Of a stretch of 64,000 bases of DNA, positions 35,501 through 43,279 are shown piece by piece. Both the position numbers and the translations under genes were made by a program. Numbering within the stretch: position 1 is the stretch's first letter; every line of letters begins with the position of its first letter. Source of the stretch: Candidatus Lustribacter telmatis (GTDB lineage Bacteria; Vulcanimicrobiota; Vulcanimicrobiia; Vulcanimicrobiales; Vulcanimicrobiaceae); the NCBI GenBank assembly GCA_003164045.1, contig PLRU01000032.1, positions 47,509-111,508 on the forward strand. Reading direction: 5' to 3'. The notes below the pieces were generated by a model that worked only from the letters and a program-made list of their open reading frames with translations, was not told where the DNA came from and did no database searches.

Positions 35501-36436
35501 TTAGTGTAACGATCCCGCAGGATCTTCCGCGCCGTCGAGCGCTGCAAATTTGCCGACCGCGCCAAATGCGGCCGCCGGTTCACTGCCCCAATAGTCGAAT
35601 GATTCCGGCACAAAAGGCAGGTGTCGCGCCGCACGTGGATCCACTTCCGGGAACTCTTCCATGCCGCTGCTGAATTCGAACGTGAAGCCGTCCGGGTCGG
35701 TGAAGTATAAGAAGACGCTTCCGGATGGCGGATGGCGGCCGGGCCCATACACGACGGGCACCTCTTGATGCTTTAAGCGATAGATTGAGCGACCGATATC
35801 GTCGAGGTGGTCCACCATGAAGTTGACGTGCTGTAGGCGGTTCTCACTACCCGGTACGACCGCGAAACTATGATGGTAGACGTTCGGAAAGCAGCGCAGG
35901 AACGCACATTCTCCGATGTAGTCGGAAACGCGAAAGTTCAACTCGTCGAGGAAGAACCGTACGAAGGAGCTGAGATCGGTAACGCTCACGACGGCATGGC
36001 CGAGCCGGGCGATGTTGGTGAAGGTGCGCCGAAAGGCCGGCAACGATGCGGCGGCCGCCGGGCTGTACAACTCGACGGTGAGGCCGCAGGAAGGCTCGCG
36101 AAAGCGAAAAGCGGCTTGCTGTCCGAAGGCGGCGCGTTCGGCATCCGGTACCGTCCAGACCGGGATCCCGAGTTGCTGTAGATGTGCGTGCGCGAGCTCG
36201 AGAAAGCCCTCGTCCTCCATCTCGAAAGCGATGCGGCGCATCGCCGGCGCGTCACCGTCGTAAAAGGCGAGATCGCACGACGAGGTGCCGCTCGTCAAGA
36301 GAGAAACGCCGGCGGACTCTTCTGAACCTGGGACGAGCTCGAGTCCCATCGTTTCTCGCTGGAACGCAATCGAGCGCGCGCGGTCCGTCACGTTCAAAGC
36401 GACATATCCGAGGCGTCGGTAACGGAGATTCGGCAA
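35501..36436 (-). CDS. Type I extradiol dioxygenase (VOC family, catechol / 2,3-dihydroxybiphenyl dioxygenase-like)
   Basis: Cleaves a catechol ring meta to the hydroxyls. 311 residues in two VOC modules. Iron ligands are His147 (LGHAVV), His203 (LQHVNF) and Glu254 (FTFEFS); catalytic His188 or His189 (VYHHSFAV) and Tyr244 (YFTDPDG) are in place. All active-site residues of the BphC type are thus present. It is the first gene of the minus-strand arm and is divergent from the binding-protein/Rieske arm. A polycyclic or substituted catechol is likely but not proven. Confidence 0.93.
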   Translation of the reverse strand: MPNLRYRRLGYVALNVTDRARSIAFQRETMGLELVPGSEESAGVSLLTSGTSSCDLAFYDGDAPAMRRIAFEMEDEGFLELAHAHLQQLGIPVWTVPDAERAAFGQQAAFRFREPSCGLTVELYSPAAAASLPAFRRTFTNIARLGHAVVSVTDLSSFVRFFLDELNFRVSDYIGECAFLRCFPNVYHHSFAVVPGSENRLQHVNFMVDHLDDIGRSIYRLKHQEVPVVYGPGRHPPSGSVFLYFTDPDGFTFEFSSGMEEFPEVDPRAARHLPFVPESFDYWGSEPAAAFGAVGKFAALDGAEDPAGSLH

Positions 36437-36476
36437 CAGGCGCTCCTTAAGCGTGCTTCACGGCCGCCGGAAAGTT

Positions 36477-36607
36477 ACCGGCTGGCAGTCCGGTTTCTGG
36501 TCATCCTAGACCTGTCGTTGCGACGCTGTCAAGCTGTATACAAAGCCTTCTGGTGGCTTGACACCTCGAACGTCCGGTGCTATGCAGATACCGGATGGAA
36601 ATCCGGT
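36477..36607. promoter_or_regulatory. Candidate operator cluster with TCCGGT half-sites, including a perfect palindrome
   Basis: A perfect inverted repeat ACCGGAT-GGAA-ATCCGGT lies at 36590-36607, just downstream of the -10 element. Further half-sites are ACCGG (36477-36481) facing CCGGT (36490-36494) and GTCCGGT (36572-36578) inside the promoter spacer. Two-fold symmetric sites overlapping a promoter fit a TetR repressor, and the nearest regulator gene is the TetR at 33282. Confidence 0.55.
36558..36586 (+). promoter_or_regulatory. Sigma70-type promoter of the Rieske operon
   Basis: A perfect TTGACA -35 box (36558-36563) is followed by a 17-base spacer and TATGCA (36581-36586). A TGn extension lies directly upstream of the -10. 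The expected transcription start is about 36593, inside the palindrome at 36590-36607, and about 48 bases before the TTG start codon at 36641. Confidence 0.6.
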
Positions 36608-36640
36608 TTACGTCGCCGCGAGTGGCATTAGGGGGTTATC

Positions 36641-37807
36641 TTGACCCGTTTCCTCACCCGATGCTTCGCCTTTTTTTGTGCCGCCGTGTGGGTCGGCAGT
36701 AGTCCTGCGAATGCCGCCGACCCCGTCGAGATCAATGTCATGGTCTCGCAAACGGGCTCCCTTGCGTTCTACGGCGGGAAGCAGGCCGAAGCGTTTCGTG
36801 CGATCGAGATGTACGCAAACGCAAACGGGGGGGTCGGGGGCCGCCCGGTCAAGTTCGTCCTCCACGACGATCAGTCGAATCCGCAGACGGCCGTACAACT
36901 TGCGAACCAACTTATCGAGCAGAAGGTCCCGGTCATCGTTGGGCCGGTACTGACATCCGCCTGCGCTGCAATAATGCCGTTACTCGCGCAGAACGGCCCG
37001 GTCGACCTGTGCTATTCGCCGGTGATCACGCCTCCAGCGAGAGGCTACGTGTTCCGCGCCGCACCGCGTATCGAAGACGTGCAATCGGTCATGTTACGTT
37101 ACTTCAAGAATCGCGGTCTGAAAAAGCTTGCGATCATCACGGCGACCGATGCGAGCGGACAGACGTTCGATCAGAAGCTCGATGTGACGCTGACACACAA
37201 AGAGTTCCAAGATCTGGCGATCGTCGCCCACGAGCACTTTAGTCCGGGCGATCTCGGCGTCGCTGCACAAGTGGCGCGTATCAAAGCGGCGCAGCCCGGC
37301 GCGATCATAACCTTTGCCGTCGGTACGTCGTTCGGCACCGTCCTGCACGCAATATCCGATTCAGGGCTCGACGTCCCCGTGTATGGCTCCGGTGCCAATC
37401 TCAGCGAGCTGCAGATGCAATCGTACGCCGCCTTCATGCCGAAGGAGCTCATCCTCAACAACGCCCAGGGACTCGTCGAATACCCCGGTGCGCCAGCAGC
37501 CGAGAAACTCCAGCAAGCGGCATTCTTCAAAGCGATGAAAGCCGCCGGTCTTCGCGGTGAGCCCCCGCAGCAGATTGCCTGGGACTTTGCGATACTCGCC
37601 ATCGACGCGCTGCGCGACTTGGGTCCAAAAGCGACGGCGATGCAAATCCGCGACTACATTCTGCATCAGCGCTCGTGGGCCGGTCTCCAGGGCATCTACA
37701 ACTTCACTTCCGGAGACCAAACGGGGCTCGGCGAGAGTGGAGTAGCGCTACTGCGCTGGAACCCGTCGAAAAACACTTGGGAACTTGCGGCCAGCGGGGC
37801 GCAATAG
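36641..37807 (+). CDS. ABC transporter substrate-binding protein, LivJ/Peripla_BP_6 type
   Basis: 388 residues with a Sec signal (MTRFLTRCFAFFCAAVWVG..., cleaved near SPANA-A) and a type I periplasmic fold (VMVSQTGSLAFYGGKQAEAFRA, then GGRPVKFVLHDDQS). The start is TTG 36641 behind an AGGGGG site. It is the first gene of the operon driven by the promoter at 36558 and is followed by the Rieske oxygenase gene, so it probably binds the oxygenase substrate. No transport permease or ATPase is present. Confidence 0.9.
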   Translation: MTRFLTRCFAFFCAAVWVGSSPANAADPVEINVMVSQTGSLAFYGGKQAEAFRAIEMYANANGGVGGRPVKFVLHDDQSNPQTAVQLANQLIEQKVPVIVGPVLTSACAAIMPLLAQNGPVDLCYSPVITPPARGYVFRAAPRIEDVQSVMLRYFKNRGLKKLAIITATDASGQTFDQKLDVTLTHKEFQDLAIVAHEHFSPGDLGVAAQVARIKAAQPGAIITFAVGTSFGTVLHAISDSGLDVPVYGSGANLSELQMQSYAAFMPKELILNNAQGLVEYPGAPAAEKLQQAAFFKAMKAAGLRGEPPQQIAWDFAILAIDALRDLGPKATAMQIRDYILHQRSWAGLQGIYNFTSGDQTGLGESGVALLRWNPSKNTWELAASGAQ

Positions 37808-37842
37808 CAAACCAACATACGTCCGAGGAAGGGCCAGGAGCC

Positions 37843-39114
37843 GTGGAACTCAACACAGGCAGCGGAAATGCGGAAGCGGCGAGCGAGGTAAAAAGGCCGC
37901 GCGTACGCGACATGCGACGCTATATCCCGGAGCTCGGATTATTCGAGTACTGGCATCCGGCGATTGAGGCCAAACGCGTCGGGTGGAAGAAGCCCGTGCC
38001 GCTGACGATTCTCGAGCAGCCGCTGGCGCTGTTCCGGGACGGCGAGGGTAATGTCGCAGCGGTAACGGACATCTGCCCCCATCGAGGTGCATCGCTGTCC
38101 AAGGGCGCGTGTCATTTCAAGGGGACGATCACGTGCCCGTATCACGCCTGGACGTTCGATGCGCTGGGGGAGTGCCTGGCCGTCCTTGGTGAGGGTCCGA
38201 CCTCTGTCATTCCCGGCCGCAAAGATGCGCGCATTCGCACGTTCCCGACCAAAACAATCCACGGCATGGTCTTCATCTGGATGGGAACCGGGGTGCCGGC
38301 TCCCATCGAAGAGGATGTTCCCATCGAGTTCTTTTTGCCGGACTTTACGATTCGCTACGAGACCGTCATCTGGAACGTGAACTGGCGGCCGTCGGTTGAG
38401 AATATTCTCGACGCGCATCCGTTCTACGTGCACCGCAACTCGGTCGAATTTATGTTTACCTCTCGCGACGCTTTCGTCGGCTTATCGCATCTCGGACCTC
38501 GGCGACCAAAAGCGGAGGTCCATAACGGGCGGGCCGTCGGGTTCAACTGGCACAATCCCGGGGATCCAGGCTTCAAGCGCGACCCGGCCGAGCCGGAGAA
38601 GAGCTATAGCCAAAGCTATCCGGGACTCGGCGGGCAGAAGTGGCCGCCGACCGAGCATCGGCTGCTTTGGCATTCGATCGTATCGCGCTTCCAGCGTAGC
38701 GTCCCACCGCTGCTCGAATCACGTGAATGGAGCTGCGCGTTTCATTTACCGGGGTATGCACGCTTCGACTACGGCTCGTTTGTCTATAGCCGGGCCACGG
38801 TTCCGATCGATAAGAAGACCTGCCGCATCATCTACTTCTTTGCCACGCGATCCAAGAGCAAAGCCGGTAAGCTCTATCATTTCCTGCGCTTCCATCTTTG
38901 GAAGAACTGGTCGATGCATTTCAATTTTTCCGGGCAGGACGAGGTCGTGATCGTTCCGCAGAATTACGACGCCCCCGAGCATCTCTCACCGACCGATATC
39001 ATCCCTGTATCGGTACGAAGGTTGATCCTCAGTCACGCACGCGATCTCCAAGGGAAAGCGCAGGAGGCCGTCCCTGATGAATTTCGAGTCGCCCCAGCCG
39101 AGGCGGTTCATTGA
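37843..39114 (+). CDS. Rieske non-heme iron oxygenase, alpha subunit
   Basis: 423 residues. The Rieske cluster is C78, H80, C98 and H101 (ICPHRG, CPYHAW). The mononuclear iron block is NWRPSVENILDAHPFYVHRN with Asp190, His192 and His197. Several aromatic-rich stretches (LRFHLWKNWSMHFNF) recall oxygenases for large substrates. The start is GTG 37843 with AGGAG immediately before it; ATG 37911 is an alternative. No ferredoxin or reductase lies in the cluster. It would supply the diol or hydroxylated ring cleaved by the extradiol enzyme; the missing diol dehydrogenase makes monohydroxylation or demethylation possible. Confidence 0.9.
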   Translation: MELNTGSGNAEAASEVKRPRVRDMRRYIPELGLFEYWHPAIEAKRVGWKKPVPLTILEQPLALFRDGEGNVAAVTDICPHRGASLSKGACHFKGTITCPYHAWTFDALGECLAVLGEGPTSVIPGRKDARIRTFPTKTIHGMVFIWMGTGVPAPIEEDVPIEFFLPDFTIRYETVIWNVNWRPSVENILDAHPFYVHRNSVEFMFTSRDAFVGLSHLGPRRPKAEVHNGRAVGFNWHNPGDPGFKRDPAEPEKSYSQSYPGLGGQKWPPTEHRLLWHSIVSRFQRSVPPLLESREWSCAFHLPGYARFDYGSFVYSRATVPIDKKTCRIIYFFATRSKSKAGKLYHFLRFHLWKNWSMHFNFSGQDEVVIVPQNYDAPEHLSPTDIIPVSVRRLILSHARDLQGKAQEAVPDEFRVAPAEAVH

Positions 39115-39373
39115 CGGTCCGTGGCCGGCGCGCGTCGCGCTAGGCGCGGCGCTGAAGCAGGCCTACGATCGAACCGTGAGCCTCTTGTGCGCAGACGGCG
39201 AGTTGATCGTCGGCGACATCGTGTTTGTTTCGGAAGAGAACCAAGAAGTGCTGTACGACTTGGTGAGTTCGAATAGGCCGGAACTCTATCATGATCGCTG
39301 GGTCGGCTTCCACGTCTTTAGTCTCCCACTCGACCAAATCGTCTCCGTAACGCTCGAAGAATCGTGGAACTGA
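39077..39373 (+). CDS. Hypothetical 98-residue protein within the Rieske operon
   Basis: No family recognised. It overlaps the Rieske gene by 38 bases and ends one base before the lactonase start, so it is very likely translated with them. The sequence is soluble-looking and strand-rich (DGELIVGDIVFVSEENQEVLYDLVSS, FHVFSLPLDQIVSVTLEESWN), somewhat like a small beta-barrel such as an Sm-like or SH3-type fold, and acidic overall. It may be an accessory or stabilising factor for the oxygenase; that is speculation. Confidence 0.65.
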   Translation: MNFESPQPRRFIDGPWPARVALGAALKQAYDRTVSLLCADGELIVGDIVFVSEENQEVLYDLVSSNRPELYHDRWVGFHVFSLPLDQIVSVTLEESWN

Positions 39374-39374
39374 A

Positions 39375-40232
39375 GTGAGCAAACCGGTCGCCGTCGACAC
39401 CCATCACCATTTCTGGCGTTACGTCAAGGGTCGCGACGCCTGGCTCGACAACCGCGAGGACTTCGCCCAACTTCGACGCGACTTTCTCGCGCCTGAATTC
39501 GAAGCGCATCTACGCGCGAGCGGCGTGGACCGGACCGTGATCGTTCAGGCGGCGAATACGGTCGAAGATACCGAGTCCATGGTGGCTACCGCAAAACAGT
39601 TTCCATTTATCGCCGGCATCGTCGGTTGGCTGCCGCTCGATGACCCGAAGGCAACCGAAGCGCGGCTCAATCTGTATGCCGACGAGCCGCTGATAAAAGG
39701 CGTGCGTCATCTGATCTTGATCGACCCGGATCCCAATTGGCAAGTGCGTCCGGGAGTGATCGAGAGCATGGGGCTGCTTGCGGAGCGCGGCTACACCTGG
39801 GACAGTAACGCCGGTACGGTGGCGCATCTCGAGCAAGTCGTAATGCTCGCTGAACGGTACCCGCACTTAAAACAGGTCATCGACCATCTGGGAAAGCCGA
39901 CCATCGCAGCGGGCCTCGAGCAACCTTGGACCTCGCTGATGGCGCGCATTGCGACCTACCCGAATGTCTTTGTAAAAATATCCGGAATTGGGCACGTTAC
40001 GTCGATCACGGATGGCGGACGGGTTGCCTTCCAGCCGTTTGTCGACCACATCCTCGAACGCTTCGGACCGCAACGGGTCATGCTGGGCAGCAACTGGCCG
40101 GTGGCGGAACTCTTTGGTAACTTTGAGCAGACGTGGAGCACGACGCTCGCGCTACTCAACGGATGCTCACCCATCGACCGCGCGCAGATTCTGGGCCAGT
40201 CGGCCTCACGGTTCTACGGTCTCGGGTTATGA
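39375..40232 (+). CDS. TIM-barrel amidohydrolase / lactonase (L-fuconolactonase-like family)
   Basis: 285 residues. The N-terminal metal motif is DTHHHFWRYV; a central IDHLGKP strand and C-terminal MLGSNWPVAEL follow, all typical of the fuconolactonase/PDC-hydrolase branch of the amidohydrolase superfamily. GSNWP has Asn where many members have Asp (GSDWP), which is common in fuconolactonase-like proteins. The start is GTG 39375. It is the last gene of the binding-protein/Rieske operon and probably hydrolyses a lactone intermediate. Confidence 0.87.
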   Translation: MSKPVAVDTHHHFWRYVKGRDAWLDNREDFAQLRRDFLAPEFEAHLRASGVDRTVIVQAANTVEDTESMVATAKQFPFIAGIVGWLPLDDPKATEARLNLYADEPLIKGVRHLILIDPDPNWQVRPGVIESMGLLAERGYTWDSNAGTVAHLEQVVMLAERYPHLKQVIDHLGKPTIAAGLEQPWTSLMARIATYPNVFVKISGIGHVTSITDGGRVAFQPFVDHILERFGPQRVMLGSNWPVAELFGNFEQTWSTTLALLNGCSPIDRAQILGQSASRFYGLGL

Positions 40233-40415
40233 CCAAAGCAGCGTTCCGCTGAGTTCGCGGCACGTGGTCCGGATTTCGGCCACCAGATGGCGCGCCGCGC
40301 CTTGCCCTTCAGCGAGCATTCCGCCGTTCTTCTCGAACCCGGTGAGACCGCGATCGCAACCGGTGTCTCGGAAGCCACCGAGCTAATCGAACTCGCGTTG
40401 CCGAATTTCAGTTAA
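40233..40415 (+). other. Short region with a possible coding remnant
   Basis: Directly after the lactonase stop, the same frame stays open to a stop at 40413-40415. It contains protein-like sequence such as ARRALPFSEHSAVLLEPGET followed by AIATGVSEATELIELALPNFS. The only ATG is at 40287, giving 42 residues without a convincing ribosome site. It may be the surviving C-terminus of a lost gene at the edge of the ring-cleavage cluster. I could not assign the parent family. Confidence 0.25.
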
Positions 40416-40966
40416 CGGCTGACGCAGTCGTCGACGATATTTCGCGAATCGGCCATTGCGACGCGGTATTGCTTCGCGTCCAGCGCGGCAAGGGCGCCGC
40501 GATACTCCGCAGCAGCGGTCTTCGAGGCGCTGCAACTCGCCATCGCGCGATGCGCCAGGGCGACGTACCTTTGCGCATTTGCCTGCGTCGACGGCAGCTC
40601 GTCGGGAATCATGTAATATCGTGGCCCCGGAAAGGCCGGTGCGGCTATTGGCGCGTGCGCCACGGGTGCGACGGGCGGGGGCGGCGCTGCCGACTGGATG
40701 ATCGCCGCTAACGCGCTTGCACGCGCCCGTTCGTACTGGTGAGCGCGCAACTGCTCGATGGCAGCATTATAGTTTAATGCTGCACTTTGCGCAGCTGCAG
40801 GGTTGGTCGAAGCGGCCCGCTCGATCGCGATCATTGCATCGCGGAGCGTCGCCGAAACGGGCGTTCCCGGCGGCGGCGCGGGAAGCGGCACCGAGCCTGC
40901 AGCAGACGCGGCCTGCGTTACGCTTAGCGCCGCAGCCACGAGCGCCGCTACCATCAAGACGTTCAT
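40412..40966 (-). CDS. Hypothetical secreted protein, Ala/Pro-rich
   Basis: 184 residues. A clear Sec signal peptide (MNVLMVAALVAAALSVTQAASA) is followed by a Pro-rich linker and two helical Ala-rich segments separated by a second Pro-rich stretch (APPPPVAPVAHAPIAAPAFPG). Two Cys residues near the C-terminus could form a disulfide. No family was recognised. The start is ATG 40966, preceded by AAAAGAG; a longer frame from 41110 would mask the signal peptide. It is divergent from the diguanylate cyclase gene. Confidence 0.7.
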   Translation of the reverse strand: MNVLMVAALVAAALSVTQAASAAGSVPLPAPPPGTPVSATLRDAMIAIERAASTNPAAAQSAALNYNAAIEQLRAHQYERARASALAAIIQSAAPPPPVAPVAHAPIAAPAFPGPRYYMIPDELPSTQANAQRYVALAHRAMASCSASKTAAAEYRGALAALDAKQYRVAMADSRNIVDDCVSR

Positions 40967-41083
40967 TACGCTCTTTTTACCCCGGATGAACGACCCCGTT
41001 CGACCCCCAGGGCCGACAAGTCTTGCGGCCCGAATCGCGAAGGTAGCCCGGCACGGTTCCCAAGACAAGGAGCATTTTTCGTT

Positions 41084-42367
41084 GTGGTGTTGACGCCGCT
41101 GGCCCAGCAAATACTGCTGATGGTTGGGGAAACGGTCTTCGTCGGCGTGTTGCTGGTGCTGTCGTTCCGGCTGCGGCGTATCTTCGGCGCTCCGCTGCTC
41201 TACATCGTCTTCGGCGTCATCTTCCAGTACGCGAACCTGCTGGCCGGCACCATGTACGTGCAGCTCTCCTCGTGGCTCGTCGTGAGCCCGGGTTCCGTCG
41301 TGCTCTTTCCGGCGATTCTCTTTCTCGTGCTCTTCGTGTACTTGAGCGACGACGCGGTCGAGGCGCGTAAACTGATCTACGGCGTCGCTATCGCCAACGT
41401 CATCTTCGTGCCGCTAGGCTTGCTCGTAGCGCTACAGTTGCAATCGCCGTTGGCGATCAACCCCTACCACCTTTCGCCGGATATCTTCGGCGTGCAGCCG
41501 CGCATCGTGATTTCGAGCGCGGTCGTGCTCTTCATCGACACGCTGCTGGTCTGTTTGCTCTACGAATGGATCAGCCGGTACACGCGCTCGATATTTCTGC
41601 GCGTGTTCCTTTCGCTGCTCGCAACGCTGTATTTCGACTCGGTCGCATTTTCGACGCTGGCGTTCGCCGGCAGTCCGTTCTACCGCGACATCATGCTCTC
41701 GCAGCTTGCCGGCAAGACCGTTGCCGCTCTGCTTTATTCGGCGATCCTCACGATCTACTTGCGCCACTTCAACGTCACCGAAAGCGTGGTCGTCGGAGAG
41801 GGCCGCGAACTCGGCGCGATGTTTCGCGTGCTGACCTACCGGCAGCGCTACGAAGAGCTGCAGAAGATCGTCGTGCGCGATCCGTTAACGAACGTGTACA
41901 ATCGCGGCTTCTTCGATGAGGCGATCGAGAAATACGTGGCGCTGGCGCACCGCTCGGGCCGGCCGATGTGCATGATGATGCTCGATATCGACGCGTTCAA
42001 GAGCGTGAACGACACCTATGGGCACGCCGAGGGTGATAAGGTCTTGCAACTGATCGCAGCGTCACTCGTCAATGCGGTGCGCTCCTCGGACTACGTTTGC
42101 CGCTACGGCGGCGAGGAGTTTGCGATTTTGCTCCCCGGAACGGAGCTCGAGCAAGCAAACGTTCTGGCCGAACGGATCGTGGCGGACATTCCGCGCGCGC
42201 TCTCGACCGGCTGGGCCGGCGCGGGCGTGCGCACCGTCACCGTGACGATCGGAGTCGCCGAATATCCGCGCGAAGCGACGAGCAGCTCCGATCTGCTGAG
42301 CGTCGCCGACCGCCGGCTATACGCGGGCAAGAACGCCGGCCGCGCGCGCGTCGTCGCCGCCGGCTAG
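41084..42367 (+). CDS. Membrane-bound diguanylate cyclase (GGDEF)
   Basis: 427 residues. The N-terminal half has about six or seven hydrophobic helices (residues 5-225) forming a membrane sensor module. The C-terminal GGDEF domain starts near residue 265 (RDPLTNVYNRGFFDEAI), has MMLDIDAFKSVNDTYGHAEGD, and an intact RYGGEEF active site. An RSSD allosteric I-site lies five residues upstream of GGEEF, so product inhibition by c-di-GMP is expected. The start is GTG 41084 with AAGGAG about 11 bases before it. Confidence 0.93.
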   Translation: MVLTPLAQQILLMVGETVFVGVLLVLSFRLRRIFGAPLLYIVFGVIFQYANLLAGTMYVQLSSWLVVSPGSVVLFPAILFLVLFVYLSDDAVEARKLIYGVAIANVIFVPLGLLVALQLQSPLAINPYHLSPDIFGVQPRIVISSAVVLFIDTLLVCLLYEWISRYTRSIFLRVFLSLLATLYFDSVAFSTLAFAGSPFYRDIMLSQLAGKTVAALLYSAILTIYLRHFNVTESVVVGEGRELGAMFRVLTYRQRYEELQKIVVRDPLTNVYNRGFFDEAIEKYVALAHRSGRPMCMMMLDIDAFKSVNDTYGHAEGDKVLQLIAASLVNAVRSSDYVCRYGGEEFAILLPGTELEQANVLAERIVADIPRALSTGWAGAGVRTVTVTIGVAEYPREATSSSDLLSVADRRLYAGKNAGRARVVAAG

Positions 42368-42406
42368 GCACAGGGCGGCTCGCGGCTTCGCAGAAGGCGC
42401 CCTGAG

Positions 42407-43279
42407 ATGGATGACAGCGGTCGCATCGCGCTCTTGTGCACCTCGCACGGACCGTTGATGCTCAGAGACCCGGAGCACGTGCAAGGTCGCGAGTTCCGCG
42501 CCGCGTTCGCACGAGCGCAGGCGTTCGTGAAACGCTTCGATCCCGAACTGCTCGTGTTCTTCGGCACCGAACATCGGCGCACGCTGCAGGATATCGTGGC
42601 GCCGTTCACCGTGTTCTGCACGGCGCGCGGATACGGTGATTTCGAAACGTCGGATGGCCCGTACGACATCCCCACAGAATTGTCGGTCGCGCTGCTCGAT
42701 GCGCTCGCCGCTGCCGATATCGACGCGGCGCACGGCGAGGATGCGAAGTTGGATCACGGTTTCGGGTTGACGATGGGCGAGCTCTTCGGCGCGAACGACG
42801 CGTTGCCGGTGATTCCGATCCTCATCAATTGCGTCAACCCGCCGATGCCGTCGATGAAGCGCTCGCGTGCGCTGGGCACCGCGGCCGGCCGCTACCTGCG
42901 CACGCTGAAGAAGCGCGTGCTGGTCTTGGCGTCGGGCGGGCTCTCGCACAGTCCGGTTACGTTGACGCGCGCCAATCAGAAGCTTACCGAAGCCGAGCGC
43001 GTTTACCGTCCGCCGGACTATATCGAATCGGCTGGGCGCATGATCAATCCCGATTGGGATAGAGCGTTTCTGAGTGCGTTGCGCAGCGAAGACTGGGCGA
43101 CGCTCGAGCGGTTGTCGACCGACGAGATCGAAGCGGCCGGGGTCGGCGCGAACGAAGTGCGCACGTGGCTAGCCGCGACCGCTGCCGCGCAGCCGGCGTC
43201 GATGCACACCGACTACGAGCCGGTGCCGGCCTGGATCACCGGCATGGGCATCGCCTACGGCCCGCTCGAGGCGGCATGA
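42407..43279 (+). CDS. Type II extradiol dioxygenase (LigB superfamily, MhpB-like)
   Basis: 290 residues. Family blocks are LLCTSHGPLML (iron-ligand His14), KLDHGFGLTMGELFG (second His), and LVLASGGLSHSPVT. The fold matches 2,3-dihydroxyphenylpropionate 1,2-dioxygenase. It cleaves catechol-type rings but is unrelated in evolution to the VOC-type enzyme at 35501. The start is ATG 42407. The stop overlaps the next gene as ATGA, pairing it with an alpha/beta hydrolase just as MhpB is paired with MhpC. Confidence 0.9.
   Translation: MDDSGRIALLCTSHGPLMLRDPEHVQGREFRAAFARAQAFVKRFDPELLVFFGTEHRRTLQDIVAPFTVFCTARGYGDFETSDGPYDIPTELSVALLDALAAADIDAAHGEDAKLDHGFGLTMGELFGANDALPVIPILINCVNPPMPSMKRSRALGTAAGRYLRTLKKRVLVLASGGLSHSPVTLTRANQKLTEAERVYRPPDYIESAGRMINPDWDRAFLSALRSEDWATLERLSTDEIEAAGVGANEVRTWLAATAAAQPASMHTDYEPVPAWITGMGIAYGPLEAA

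Noticed and set aside
33282..40232. Mobile-element origin of the ring-cleavage module
   Set aside because: No transposase, integrase, tRNA or flanking direct repeat was found; only composition hints at transfer.
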